From contig NC_054702.1 in the NCBI RefSeq assembly GCF_016097555.1, forward strand, positions 70,002,695 through 70,066,694: a stretch of 64,000 nucleotides of DNA, read 5' to 3'. The stretch is from Gigantopelta aegis (Eukaryota; Mollusca; Gastropoda; Neomphalida; Peltospiridae). Positions 10,781-21,015 of this stretch are shown here, one piece after another. A program made the translations under genes and the position numbers. Position 1 is the stretch's first letter. The number at the start of each line of letters is the position of its first letter. Under the pieces are notes generated by a model that worked only from the letters and a program-made list of their open reading frames with translations, searched no databases and was not told where the DNA came from.

Positions 10781-12013
10781 ATGGTATCAAATTTGTTGAT
10801 AATCATGTTTACGGGTATCGTTCTGATACCGTCAAACATGTGTAACGTGACCAGTTACAGATCAAACCACAACCGTTTGAAAGAGTACCTGAAGAACAAG
10901 CCGCTCATAATGGATCCTCCGATTTACGAAGTTGGAACTCGTTTATCTATTAGCCTTTTATTTGGTCTTGTGGCTATTCTGGATATTGATGAAGTAAAGC
11001 AGGTTTACACATTCATAGCATATTTTGAAGCTTCGTGGAAAGATCCTGAAGTGTCCTGGAATGCGACAGAGTTCGGTAACATCTCGGAGATACAGCTGGA
11101 TCGCAATTCAGTATGGACACCAACTCTTTTTATTGGTAATGGCGTAGATCGCCTTCGAGTTTTTGACGGATTGTTTGATTATCGTGTAGAGTCACCGGGC
11201 TACATTATAGTATCCACCACCGACATCTTCAAAGTAACATGTTCCATAAACGCGTACAGATACCCATTTGACAGCCAAACATGCGGACTACGAATTGTAA
11301 TCCCATTTCAGGAACCCTGGGATTTTCATGCAATGTCTTTAGATCTACCTCTACAGGAACTATTTGCAACCGACAATGAATGGTACCTTCATGGCAAGTC
11401 TGGAGTCGAGGCCAGAGTTTGGAACTCGAGTGGAAACGCCAGGGTGACAGGACCGTACACCTTCCAGGTTGCCGATTTCATGATGACTCTGAAACGAAAG
11501 TATGTTTTCTACATCGTGACCACCATATTTCCACTGTTCCTGCTGTCGATCCTGGCGAGTTTTGTCTTCCTGTTGCCGGCGTCTTCTGGAGACAAGATGT
11601 CTTACCTCATTTCCATATTCGTGTCCCACACCGTGTTTCTGAACTACGTGAACGAGTCGATGCCCAGGACATCCAACTCCTTGTCCTTGTTCGAGCTCTA
11701 TCTTTCGTTCGTCCTGTCCCACTGCTGTCTGGCTATTCTCGCCACGTTACTGGTTCTACGCGCATACACCAACTGGCAACATCATGACCAATCTGGAAAT
11801 CGTGTATCCTCTCTGTCTGAACTCACCAACATTCTAAAACCAGAACTCTTTAAGGTTCACAACAGTTCCCTAATGAAACCTTCGGTCAAGAAGGGGAATA
11901 CTAGCAAAGGACCGAGAAGGACACGTTGTTATATGACTCTTGGTGCCATATTTTTTGTGCTTTTCCTAACGTCTGCAGTCGTGTTTCCAGTAATACTTGT
12001 GGTGTATCTGTAA
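10781..12013 (+). CDS. Cys-loop ligand-gated ion channel, nicotinic-receptor-like (gene 1, intact)
   Basis: A 410-residue protein in a single exon. Residues 1-21 are a signal peptide, 22-238 the extracellular ligand-binding domain and 240-266 M1. M2 is 271-292, M3 302-327, M4 384-410, and the M3-M4 loop is short (about 56 residues). The Cys-loop is complete: C154 to C168, 13 residues apart, with YPFDSQTC. WKDPEVSWN (86-94) matches the loop D region of nicotinic receptors and W180 lies in the loop B region. The loop C region (about 214-228) lacks the paired cysteines of alpha subunits, so classical acetylcholine binding is doubtful. M2 begins SGDKMS; aspartate at -1' is compatible with cation selectivity. 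The 9' gate residue is valine rather than the usual leucine. The start was chosen because all three copies share it with an identical context. Family membership is firm; ligand and cell type are unknown. Chemosensory use is a hypothesis. Confidence 0.93.
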   Translation: MVSNLLIIMFTGIVLIPSNMCNVTSYRSNHNRLKEYLKNKPLIMDPPIYEVGTRLSISLLFGLVAILDIDEVKQVYTFIAYFEASWKDPEVSWNATEFGNISEIQLDRNSVWTPTLFIGNGVDRLRVFDGLFDYRVESPGYIIVSTTDIFKVTCSINAYRYPFDSQTCGLRIVIPFQEPWDFHAMSLDLPLQELFATDNEWYLHGKSGVEARVWNSSGNARVTGPYTFQVADFMMTLKRKYVFYIVTTIFPLFLLSILASFVFLLPASSGDKMSYLISIFVSHTVFLNYVNESMPRTSNSLSLFELYLSFVLSHCCLAILATLLVLRAYTNWQHHDQSGNRVSSLSELTNILKPELFKVHNSSLMKPSVKKGNTSKGPRRTRCYMTLGAIFFVLFLTSAVVFPVILVVYL

Positions 12014-12117
12014 ACTGCATATATGTTCATAACCATTGGTGTATGAGACGGGGAAGGGGTGCTTGTCATGGGATAAAAAGACAATAACCAACTCGCTACG
12101 AGAAGTTACACATTATC

Positions 12118-12190
12118 TGTCCCTCGTGAATGAATGTTGTAAAATCTTCGCCAGAGGCTCGGGTTTACAACATTCATTCACTCGGGATAG
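12118..12190. mobile_element. Small palindromic element in the 3' flank of channel gene 1
   Basis: GTGAATGAATGTTGTAAA at left is repeated inverted as TTTACAACATTCATTCAC at right, with about 18 bases between. The whole would fold into a long hairpin. It has no counterpart in the 3' flank of gene 3, so it is probably a later miniature insertion. Confidence 0.6.
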
Positions 12191-13330
12191 ATAAATCGTA
12201 ATTCCTGGAAGCTCGTTATTCTCTAATTACTTCACGCCCACTTTACGACTGGTGTAATGGACATTTCCCCAGGGTAATGATGAACTTGTTTCTTAAGTAA
12301 AACCTTCTGATATGTTTTAGTCTTTTGGACTTTCTTAAATTTAAATTGGGTTATATCCTTGCTATCATAATTGTAGCTAATCATTCAGTAGTGGTTGTTT
12401 TCTAACGTTTGTGTTATTTTGTAGTTGTGGAATGGAAGGGTGTACAAGTTTGTAATATCGTTCCTTTTACTAAGATAAGAACGTTTGTGATTTTGACATA
12501 CGAAGAGACATCGGCAGCATACTAAAACATAAAATTTTTATGTTTTACAATAATGTTGTTTAAAATTCACAAAAAAAGAAGCAGCAAGGACTCTTTAATA
12601 TGGATCTGGATATTGTATTTATACGTGTTTCGTTAATTTTGTGTCTAATAATAACTGTAATTTATTGGTGAACAATACGACAGATGCAATAGAACAATAC
12701 AAAATACCAGTACAACAATACAACGATATGCTACAGCAGTACAAGGGGATTATTGTATACTGCTCTATACACGAAACACACAGCAGTCATTCATGGATGT
12801 TTCCCATCACAACTTTATAAAAATAACATCCATTGGACTCTGTCTTCTGCAGAAATACGACCTTAAATATTCCTAATGATGTTGTTAAGATTTCAAGTGT
12901 TAAAAAGGTGTGGAAAGATTTATTATTAACATTGGCGAAGTAATTGTGCAATATTCAAATGAGTGTGTTATTACAGCAGGATAAGGTACAATAATATCAT
13001 GTATATCAAAGACATAAACTCCTGTAACATATTGTACATGTATGGTACTTCTGGTTAAGCTCTAGATACGATAACGTAGAGCTAACATCGACAAAGTCTT
13101 CTGTAACTGAAACGTAGGCGAAAGTTTCCGTTACAATACCATAACTAGTTAAGCTGAAGATAATATCTTGATATGACCGTTTAGCCCGTGCCAAAAGTGT
13201 AATGATGCCGAGGTTTTGTAGGTACCTTTTGGATACACATTCTAGTTGATCATCGGGATATATGACAATTTGGAACACTTCATCTGATTGGGAACTTAAG
13301 CATCTACACGACTTCAGATTCGACGCAGAG

Positions 13331-13500
13331 ACGGGATCTAGTCAGTTGGTAGACCGCTTGCCTGAGGTGTTTGTGTCGAAGAATCGAATCCCATTCTCAG
13401 ACAGGCTTTTTTCCCCCACCCAACCACGTTTGTATATAAACGGCAGTAGTATATGCTGGCATTTGATTAAAAGCAAAACCTATTGGCTCTCCTCACTATT
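13331..13500 (+). repeat. Old SINE-3 relic shared with unit 3
   Basis: GATCTAGTCAGTTGGTAGA, CTTGCCTGAGGTGTTTGTG and AATCGAATCCCATTCTCAG correspond to the SINE-3 copy at 24888-25195 in the third unit. Because it sits at the same place relative to the channel gene, it was already present before the segment was duplicated. Confidence 0.6.
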
Positions 13501-13539
13501 TCAGTTAGAACGACCATCAAAATTGCGCCAAATTTACTT

Positions 13540-13965
13540 CATGTAAACGCGCACCTCTTTCTTTTTGACATAATCCTATGGGACTTTCGAAATTCCATAG
13601 CACCAATTACACCCCGCCTGTCACCAACATTGGACTGCTGGTGCTCCCTTGCCCTTGCCAGTGCAGGCGTCCCTTCTCTATAACCCCCCCCCCCCCCTCC
13701 CCAACTCTTTTCCTGTCCTGGACAGAGGGAACCGGCCAAGGCCGGTCCCTGTGACCAGGATAGGCGTGTGCTACAACAGCTTGCTCTGAATGTGCACGTA
13801 AATCTCTTTCACGTTCACGATGCTGGCATTTGATCTACGAGTCGTGAGGTACTGGTTGTCAAGGGTTGTCGTCAGAGCCAATGGTTGTCGTCCATTAGAC
13901 CCAAGCACACCAGGCAAGAGCTAGAGACTGAATTGGCTAAATCCCACCTCTAACAGACACAAAAA
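13540..13965. other. Unassigned flank with a C run
   Basis: Contains a C run at 13684-13697 and a small palindrome (ACCGGCCAAGGCCGGT at 13732-13747). No gene was recognised. Confidence 0.45.
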
Positions 13966-14273
13966 GTTTGTTTTGTTTAACGACAACACTAGAGCACATT
14001 GATTTATTAATCATCAGCTATTGGATTTCAAATATTTGATCATTTTGACATAGAGAGGAAACCCGCTACATTTTTCCACTAGTAACAAAGGATCCTTTAC
14101 ATGTTTTACATGCACCATCCCACGGACAGGATAGTACATACCACGACCTTTGATATACCAGTCGTGGTGCACTGGCTGGAACGAGAAATAATCAAATGGG
14201 CCCACTGATGGGGATCGATCCTAGACCGACCGCGCATCAGGCGTGCACTTTACCACTGGGCTACATCCCCGCC
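13966..14273 (-). repeat. SINE-1, near full length, tail B
   Basis: Tail B lies at left (TTGTTTTGTTTAACGACA), the body in the middle, and the tRNA-like head complement (TTTACCACTGGGCTACATCC) at right. It has no coding content. Confidence 0.85.
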
Positions 14274-14329
14274 TTGACTAACAGAAATACAATATAATAT
14301 TGTACGAGGACCCAGCATCTTCACCATGT

Positions 14330-14636
14330 AGGGGCGGGACGTATCCCAGTGGTAACTCTTTCGTCAGATGCGAGATCGGTCTAGAATCGATTCCTGTGGA
14401 AGGGCCTTTTGGGTTATTTCTCGTTCCAGCCTGTGCTTTATAACTGATATAAAAAAAAGATCATGGTATGTACTTTCCAATCAGCCTGTGGGATAGTACA
14501 TATTAAAAGAGATGGCTTGCTGCAAAGTGAAAAGAGTAGCCCATGGAGTGATGGCAGCGGGTTTCTTTTTCCTTTATCTGTCCAAAACCGTATTTCCAAC
14601 GCCATATAACAGTAACTAAAAACATAGTCGTCGTTA

Positions 14637-14667
<31 letters not shown>

Positions 14668-14703
14668 TATTTTCTTTCTTTCTTTCTTTCTTTCTTTCTT
14701 TCA
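14330..14703 (+). repeat. SINE-1, tail A, followed by (TAA)n and (CTTT)n
   Basis: The head GGGGCGGGACGTATCCCAG is at left and the body carries CAGCGGGTTTC. The tail A region (GTCGTCGTTAAATAATAA) runs into a TAA microsatellite at 14637-14668 and a CTTT microsatellite at 14672-14703, presumably grown from the SINE 3' end. Confidence 0.85.
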
Positions 14704-14713
14704 ACGTTCACCA

Positions 14714-14812
14714 CTTACATTTTGCACTTACCATAGCTTGACACTCAATAGCCGATGTATTTTTCGTGCTGGGATGTTGTTAAACATCTACTCTATTCTA
14801 TTCTATTCTTTC
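14714..14812 (+). repeat. Truncated SINE-4 (tail portion)
   Basis: CCATAGCTTGACACTCAATA through TTTTTCGTGCTGGGATGTTG to TTAAACAT matches the last 80 bases of SINE-4, followed by an ATTCT-rich end. Confidence 0.75.
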
Positions 14813-15229
14813 AACGTGTAAGTCATGACTGTAATCCATCCTTTAACCAACAAATCAAACATGATTTACAATGAGAATATATTAATTTACCCGGTTTAGT
14901 ATTTTGCAAAATCCTAGATCCGCCCTTGATCATTATTAACAATTTTAGATTTTCATATTCTTTCATCGAAAACAATAAACGATAATCATGAACACTTTTA
15001 CGACTCTTTACCTTTTGTTTTTGTTTCTGCTGTTATTGTTGTGTTTTGTTTTTCTGCAACCCAAGTAAGATAAAACAAAAAATAACTATAGTAATGGAAT
15101 GAGAACAATCAACCCTGTTTATAACAACCATGTTGGTACTATACAGGTATTGCCGTTATATCGAATTTGCCGTTATAACGACCGTGATGAGTTAGTTTGA
15201 CAAGTAAAATTTTGATAATTTTCTTACCG

Positions 15230-15495
15230 GCCTCGGTGGCGCAGTGGTTAAGCCAGCGGACTACAGACTGGTAGGTACAGGGTTCGCAGCCCAGTAACGG
15301 TTCCAACCTAAAGCGAGTTCTTAAGGGCTCAATGGGTAGGTGTAAGGCCACTACACTTTCTTCTATCTCACGAACCAACTAACAACTAACCCACTGTCCT
15401 GGACAGACAGCCCAGATAGTTGAGGTGTGTGCCCAGGACAGCGTGATTGAACCTTAATTGGATATAAGCACGAAAATAAGTTGAAATGAAATGAA
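15230..15495 (+). repeat. SINE-2, full length
   Basis: The head CGGCCTCGGTGGCGCAGTGG lies at left. The middle holds AGTTCTTAAGGGCTCAATGG and CCACTGTCCTGGACAGACAG. The tail GCACGAAAATAAGTTGAAAT is at right. It forms an inverted pair with 15672-15939, separated by about 175 bases. Confidence 0.85.
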
Positions 15496-15671
15496 ATAAT
15501 TTTCTTGAATATGTACATGCTGTATTATATTTACTGACGCGGAAATAGAAAGAAAACAAAAGTTTTTTTTTTTTTAATACACATGTGTATATAACAATAT
15601 CGTTTGCTTCCACAACAATCCGAATATCACATACTGTAACATAATTTACAAGAGTCACTCTTTCACATTCA

Positions 15672-15939
15672 CTTCAACTTATTTTCGTGCTTATGTCCAA
15701 TTAAGTTTCAAGCACGCTGTCCTGGGCACACACCGTAGCTATCTTGGCTATCTGTCCAGGACAGTAGGTTAGTGGTTAATTGTTAGTGGTTAGTGAGAGA
15801 AAAGAGGGTGTAGTGGTCTTACACCTACCCATTGAGTCGTTAAAACTCGCTCTGGTTAGGAGCCGGTACTGGGCTGCGAACCCTGTATCTACCAGCCTTA
15901 TGTCCGACGGCTTAACCACGACAGCACCGATGCCGTCAC
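15672..15939 (-). repeat. SINE-2, full length, inverted relative to the previous copy
   Basis: The tail is at left (ACTTATTTTCGTGCTTATG) and the head complement at right (TTAACCACGACAGCACCGAT). Together with 15230-15495 it could form a long imperfect hairpin in any transcript that spans both. Confidence 0.85.
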
Positions 15940-16236
15940 AACAGTCCATGATGTATTTCTGGACATACCATGCTCTGTACATAGTGCCCCACTGCACGGA
16001 GCGCATTCCACAACTGATGAAGAATGGTCACACGCATTGGAAGGGGTCTGTTCAAAGTTCTGTATTGCCAACGAAGATCCGTCGTTGGAATCACATTTCT
16101 TGTTAATCTGATCGGTGTCACTGTCGTCATTCACATCTTCACAATCATCGCTGGGTACATCATATGAAACATCAGACACGATTTGCATTAATGTATCATC
16201 GCTAAGTGATTCAGCTGTATATAATCTGTAAACCAA
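15940..16236 (-). other. Unassigned open frame with an acidic N-terminal part
   Basis: A minus-strand frame of 112 codons (15898-16236) encodes a serine/aspartate-rich start (SDDCEDVNDDSDTDQ) and then a cysteine-containing stretch. The last part overlaps the SINE-2 head, so the frame end is not original. Acidic N-termini occur in piggyBac-type transposases and many nuclear proteins, but nothing diagnostic is present. It may be a fragment of an old gene or transposon, or chance. Confidence 0.2.
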
Positions 16237-16251
16237 TACTAAATACTGGCC

Positions 16252-16700
16252 TCAATGGCGTATTGATTAAATCACCGACTTTAAAGCTGGCAGATGATCA
16301 TTTATTTTTTGTATATCTTTTGTTTTTGTTTAACGACATCACTAGAGCACATTGATTTATTAATCATCGGCTATTGGATGTCAAACATTTGGTAACTTTG
16401 ACAAATAGTATTAGAGAGCAAACCCGCTACATTTTTTTCCATTAGTAGCAAGGGATCTTTCATAGGCACCATCCCACAGACAGGATAGCACATACCACGG
16501 CCTTTGTTACACCAGTCGTGGTGCACTGGATGGAACGAGGCAGATGATAGGACACATACCAATGCCGGCTCCACCCCTAAACGATCTTTCACAATTCATT
16601 GAAGAAATATAATGTCACAATCCGTCTTCTGTCATTGAATCAACTCGATTTTATTCATTGTTCTCGATCGACAACACAAATACCTCGGTTTTTGTATGCC
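16252..16700 (+). repeat. SINE-2-like element split by a SINE-1 insertion
   Basis: The head (TACTGGCCTCAATGGCG) runs to 16298 and the body resumes at 16539 (GCAGATGATAGGACACATACC through GTCTTCTGTCATTGAATCAA). The 10-base target repeat GGCAGATGAT appears at 16289-16298 and 16539-16548, on either side of the inserted SINE-1. Confidence 0.75.
16299..16538 (-). repeat. SINE-1, 5'-truncated, tail B, nested insertion
   Basis: Tail B is near 16322-16340 and the element is truncated in the body at the GTTCCATCCAGTGCACCACG region. It is flanked by the 10-base duplication GGCAGATGAT made from the host SINE-2-like element. Confidence 0.85.
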
Positions 16701-17047
16701 CATGACAGCGTGCGTGAACCCTGTTCAGACAGAAGCACTAAAGTAAATGAAATAAAATAAAACGAAATAGCGTTAAATAATAACAGTGGTTTACGTTAAT
16801 GGTGTTAAGTTAATAGAAAATGTTAATCGTTCAGCAGAACGGTGTAACACGCACTACCACCAAATATTAATACATCATGTTTATCGTACCCGCGGTAAAA
16901 GACTTTCACTTAACACAAAACGTCAATATACAGATATATTTCCGCATCATACTTTTTAATAGTGCAATCTAAAATCAATAAAACGTGTCAATGAAACATC
17001 CATTATCATTTCGCCATCAACTGCAGAGGAAACAGGACGTCAAAATA

Positions 17048-18281
17048 ATGGTATCAAATTTGTTGATAATCATGTACACGGGTATTGTTCTGATACCGTC
17101 AGGCATGTGTGATGTGAGCAGTTACAGATCCAACCACAACCGTTTGAAAGAGTATCTGAAGAACAAGCCGCTAATAATGGACCCTCCGTATTACGAACCT
17201 GGTTCTCCTTTAGATATTTTGTTTCAATTTGGTCTGGTAGCTATTCTGGACATTGATGAAGTAAAACAAGTTTACACATTCATAGCATATTTTGAAGCTT
17301 CGTGGAAAGATCCTGAATTGTCCTGGAATGCGTCAGAGTTCGGTAACATCTCGGCGATACAGATGGATCGCAATTCAGTATGGACACCAAATCTTTTTAT
17401 TGGTAATGGCGTAGATCGCCTTCGAGTTTTTAACGGATTGTTTGATATTCGTGTAGAGTCACAAGGCTACATTACGGCATCCACCACCAACATCTTCAAA
17501 GTAACCTGTTCCATAAACGTGTACAGATACCCATTTGACAGCCAGACATGCGGACTACGAATTGCCACCACAGAAGAGGAACCTTGGAATTTCTATGCTA
17601 TATCTTTAGATCTGCCTCTGCAGGAACTATTTGCAACCGACAATGAATGGTACCTTCATGACAAGTCTGGAGTCGAGGCCAGAGTTTGGAGATCGAGCAC
17701 AAACTCCACATTGGCAGGGTTACATACGTTCCAGATAGCCGACTTCATGATGACTCTGAAACGAAAGTATGTTTTCTACATCGTGACCACCATATTTCCA
17801 CTGTTCCTGCTGTCGATCCTGGCAAATATTGTCTTCCTGCTGCCGGCGTCTTCTGGAGACAAGATGTCTTACCTCATTTGCATATTGGTGCTCCCACACC
17901 GTGTTTCTGAACTACGTGAACGAGTCGATGCCCAGGACATCCGACTCCTTGTCCTTGTTCGAGCTCTATCTTTCGTTCGTCCTGTCCCACTGCTGTCTGG
18001 CTATTCTCGCCACGTTACTGGTTCTACGCGCATACACCAACTGGCAACATCATGATCAATCTGAAAATCGTGTATCCTCTCTGTCTGAACTCACCGACAT
18101 CCTAAAACCAGAAGTCTTTAAGATTCTCAACAGTTCCATAATCAACCCTTCGGTCAACAAGGGGAATACTAGCAAAGAACCAACAAGGACACGTTGTTAT
18201 ATGTCTCTGGATGCCATATTTGTTGTGCTTTTCCTGTCATCAGCACTCGTGTTTCCACTAATACTTGTGGTTTATCCATAG
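17048..18281 (+). pseudogene. Cys-loop ligand-gated ion channel (gene 2), frameshifted in M2
   Basis: It is homologous over its full length to genes 1 and 3 and uses the same start at 17048. An upstream in-frame ATG at 16985 lies in the conserved leader and is not preferred. Signal peptide, Cys-loop (CSINVYRYPFDSQTC), M1 and the start of M2 are intact. Within 17887-17894, GGTGCTCCC replaces the CGTGTCCC of gene 3, a net gain of one base. The reading frame then leaves the family sequence and stops at 18055, losing M3 and M4; the family frame continues undamaged to 18281. The TATA box is also lost (CAATAAAA at 16975-16983). The two independent changes favour a young pseudogene, though a single-base assembly error cannot be excluded. 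Confidence 0.85.
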
Positions 18282-18533
18282 ATTACATGTATCTTCGTAA
18301 CCATAGGCGTGATATGGGAGAAGATATCACAAAAAAGATGTATATATCTCCCCACATCCGCTAGTACGGTACTGAACGTTATTTTTAGACCAATGATTAG
18401 ATTGTTTTATGGCAGATCCTTGTAGTAAGTTATATTATTTGGGGCTTTCTTTGGATTAAATTGGGCTAATTATTTGCTATCATAATATTTTACATAGGTA
18501 ATAATTCGATGGTTTGTGTTATACATGTTCAGG

Positions 18534-18720
18534 GAAAATTCCTTCTGCCTTCGCCCCTTCTCCGGTAAAGTACCATCACATACCGACCCCCTTCGCCCCC
18601 CCCCCCCCCCCAACAGATCTCACTCCATTTGGGAGGGTGGGAGATCGGCTCATTTACCTTTGACAAACTCACATTACCCTTTGTAAAGTTTTGTAATACC
18701 CCCTTTAGAAAATCCTGGAA
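18534..18720. other. C-rich insertion-like stretch in unit 2
   Basis: A pyrimidine-rich stretch with a C run at 18597-18612 replaces most of the 3' flank seen in units 1 and 3. Its right edge (AAAATCCTGGAAGCGCCCCTG) resembles AAAATCCTAGATCCGCCCTTG at 14909-14929 in unit 1, which suggests a degenerate repeat end in the ancestral segment. Confidence 0.4.
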
Positions 18721-18796
18721 GCGCCCCTGATCATTATTATTATTAACTATTTGTGTTTCTCTGTCTTGCATCAAATGATATATTTAACAGTTTTAG

Positions 18797-19002
18797 GACG
18801 GAACGTAGCCCAGCGGTAAAGCGATCGCTTGATGCGCGGTCGGTTTGGGATCGATCCCCGTCCGTGGGCCCATTGGGCTATTTCTCGTTCCAGCATGTGC
18901 ACCACGACTGGTATATCAAATGCCGTGGTATATGCTATCCAATAGCCGATGATTAATAAATCAATGTACTCTAGTGGTGTCGTTAAACAAAACAAACTTT
19001 AG
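18797..19002 (+). repeat. SINE-1, internally deleted, tail B, 13-bp target-site duplication
   Basis: The head GACGGAACGTAGCCCAGCGG is joined after a large internal deletion to tail B. The 13-base repeat TTAACAGTTTTAG flanks it at 18784-18796 and 19003-19015. The matching site in unit 1 (near 14939-14951, TTAACAATTTTAG) and unit 3 (near 27772-27784) is empty, so it inserted after the duplication. Confidence 0.9.
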
Positions 19003-19250
19003 TTAACAGTTTTAGATTTTCATATTCTTTTCCGAAAACAATAAACTGGAATTATGAAAACTTTTACGACTCTTCTATTTTGTTCCTATTGTTCTTGTTT
19101 GCTGTTGTTGTTGTTTTGTTTCTCAACAACTCAAGCAAAATAAAACTCAAACTAACTAGGGTAATGAAATCAGTACTACGTGTAAATATTCTATTCACGA
19201 AATAAATTCCCCCCACCCTCTCCCCGAGTAAATGTATTTAACTACTGTGA

Positions 19251-19369
19251 ACTAGGTTGCAGGTTGTCATAGCAACGTGGTCAAATGTTTTGCATCTGTA
19301 TGTATTTGAATATCGAATGTCGGAAAAGTTTAGTCGTTGGTGTTTTTCATTTTGCCAATGTTGTCATGA
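19251..19369 (-). pseudogene. Remnant of the transgelin-like gene 3' end, co-duplicated with channel unit 2
   Basis: It matches the real last exon and 3' flank at 28500-28630. Shared blocks are AACGTGGTCAAA, TATTTGAATATCGAATGTCG, AAAAGTTTAGTCGTT and CATTTTGCCAA. On the minus strand it still encodes the last eight residues (GKMKNTND, compared with GKMRNIND in the gene) and the TAA stop, but it shifts frame a few codons upstream and has no more exon. It marks how far the duplicated segment reached into the neighbouring gene. Confidence 0.8.
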
Positions 19370-19379
19370 AAATTGAGCC

Positions 19380-20699
19380 TTTAGCAACAAAAACAAGTTG
19401 TTTTTACTCCCATCAAACAAGTTCTGAGCCCGTAATATATTTTGAGAATTAATGTATTTCCATCATTTTACACTTAAAATTGGTTGTAATCCATGTACAA
19501 ATGCGTAGTGATTCGTTTGCAACCCTATATAGCTGTTTGGTAGTAATGCTAATATGAATAGATGTTGTCCACAGCCTGCCCACCTATAAAAATGGGAGCC
19601 CGTACGCCTATGATTAGTAAGGTAGAAGATTGCAGTTATTTATGAAACTTCAATTGAGATTCATGAATACCAGCCTCTGGCATTATAAATAGCCACTTAT
19701 GTTAAAAAAACAAAAACATACAGGTGTTTTAAATCTCAAGGAAATTAAAAATAGCGTCATACCTTTAAACAGGACTCATTAAAAATATTTCAAGAAAACA
19801 TTTTTGTCTTAATTCCATATGTTCCAAAAATACACGAATTTTGGTAAATTTTTAACAATCTTCACACCCATATAAACTACACGCATCACCTTTCCAGAAT
19901 ATCCATTTGAATAAAAGTTTAACCTTTCATGTTTTCCCCTCAAAATCAGCATGTTTGAAAATTCCCCAAATTGGTCTCCCGCCACTTGTGTCTCAAATAC
20001 TATCCACTGCATGAACACTGAGACTCATTACAGTCAAACATTTTGCAATGAAAAAACAAAGGAACAAATTTAATTTAAAAATAACTCCTTGGTTATCTAT
20101 CAGTAAACCTTATTTCATATTCCCAATAATTAGCTTTGAAACATGGATGTATGTAAAAGCAGCATGTGATGTCTTTTCGCTAGGCACAGTGTACACAGGG
20201 GAGCTAACTCTATACTGCTACATTAAGTGAACAATGCACATATCAGGCCTCAGACCACAATTAATTTCGCTATATGTTTCTATATAGCCTTAGTGGCTAT
20301 AACATTTTTATTAATATCAGCAGGCCCGTGAAGTTTTGTATGTACCTTTGCCTGCATTGGGGACACATACCCTGAAAAGGACAACCCCTGTTGTCCAGCT
20401 CTTTCTCCCAGCATATTGGTTTAAACAGACACACCCTCTAAACCAGGCCGGAGTACACCCATTTTACACAAAAAGCACTACTTTTGCATGGGCCGGAATT
20501 ACCACAAACAAGTCTTCAATGTCAACAAGTTACACATGTTTACAAACTACATGCTATCCCCTGTCACTTCAGTCAAACAGTTGCCACTTCATAGCTGTCT
20601 GCCATGAAATAATCACAGTCAAACAGCAGACTACTTGCGCGGTGAAACTTCCGGATTTTCGACAACCAAATGGGAAGATAACTGTAATCTGAGGCCAGC
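19380..20699. other. Unassigned intergenic DNA
   Basis: Mostly unique-looking AT-rich sequence. Open frames such as 20336-20692 have no recognisable motif or coding signature. Confidence 0.45.
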
Positions 20700-20701
20700 T
20701 G

Positions 20702-20905
20702 GCCTCGGCGGCGCAGTGATTAAGCCATCGGACTACATGATGGTAGGTACACGGTTCGCAGCTCTGTACCTGCTCCAACCCGGAGCGAGTTCTTAAGGGC
20801 TCAATGGGTAGGTGTAAGACCACTGCACCCTATTATCTCTCACTAACCACTAACCAACTAACAACTAACCCACTGTCCTGGACAGACAGCCCAGATAGAC
20901 AGTTT
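20702..20905 (+). repeat. SINE-2, 3'-truncated
   Basis: The head GGCCTCGGCGGCGCAGTGAT and body through CCACTGTCCTGGACAGACAG are present; the distal tail is missing. Confidence 0.8.
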
Positions 20906-21015
20906 TATCTTACATTTATTTGTTTTTAAGACGCGTGAGTTAATCATACCCTACTATATTTGCTTACTTTACTACCAAGGGATACTAGAGATCGTATAGT
21001 TTTCATTCTGTCACA

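Larger units (their letters stand above)
10420..15115 (+). repeat. Channel-gene segmental duplication, unit 1
   Basis: Three segments of this region align in the same order and orientation: about 10420-15115, 16690-19370 and 22200-28630. Shared parts are an old SINE-2 tail about 350 bp upstream of the gene (CAGCGTGTGTGAACC at 10432), the proximal promoter, the channel gene, about 1.3 kb of 3' flank (units 1 and 3; about 240 bp in unit 2), and a distal flank with TTTTAGATTTTCATATTC and AAACAATAAAC (14930-15115 here). Later insertions make the units differ in length. Confidence 0.75.
16690..19370 (+). repeat. Channel-gene segmental duplication, unit 2
   Basis: It aligns with units 1 and 3 from the upstream SINE-2 tail (GACAGCGTGCGTGAACCC) through the promoter, the channel pseudogene and a shortened 3' flank. 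It then covers the distal flank (18735-19210) and a transgelin 3' end remnant (19251-19369). Most of the 1.3 kb of 3' flank seen in units 1 and 3 is absent after about 18525 and is replaced by C-rich sequence. Confidence 0.75.

Noticed and set aside
11360-11787. Open frames of 120-135 codons overlapping channel gene 1, with equivalents in genes 2 and 3
   Set aside because: Shadow frames of a conserved coding exon. The channel frame carries the Cys-loop and membrane segments.
15898-16236. Acidic open frame considered as the N-terminus of a piggyBac-type transposase
   Set aside because: Only composition supports it. No catalytic residues are present, and its end is inside a SINE head.
16252-16280. 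Isolated tRNA-like segments across the window
   Set aside because: All are heads of dispersed SINEs with SINE bodies attached and no mature tRNA 3' half.
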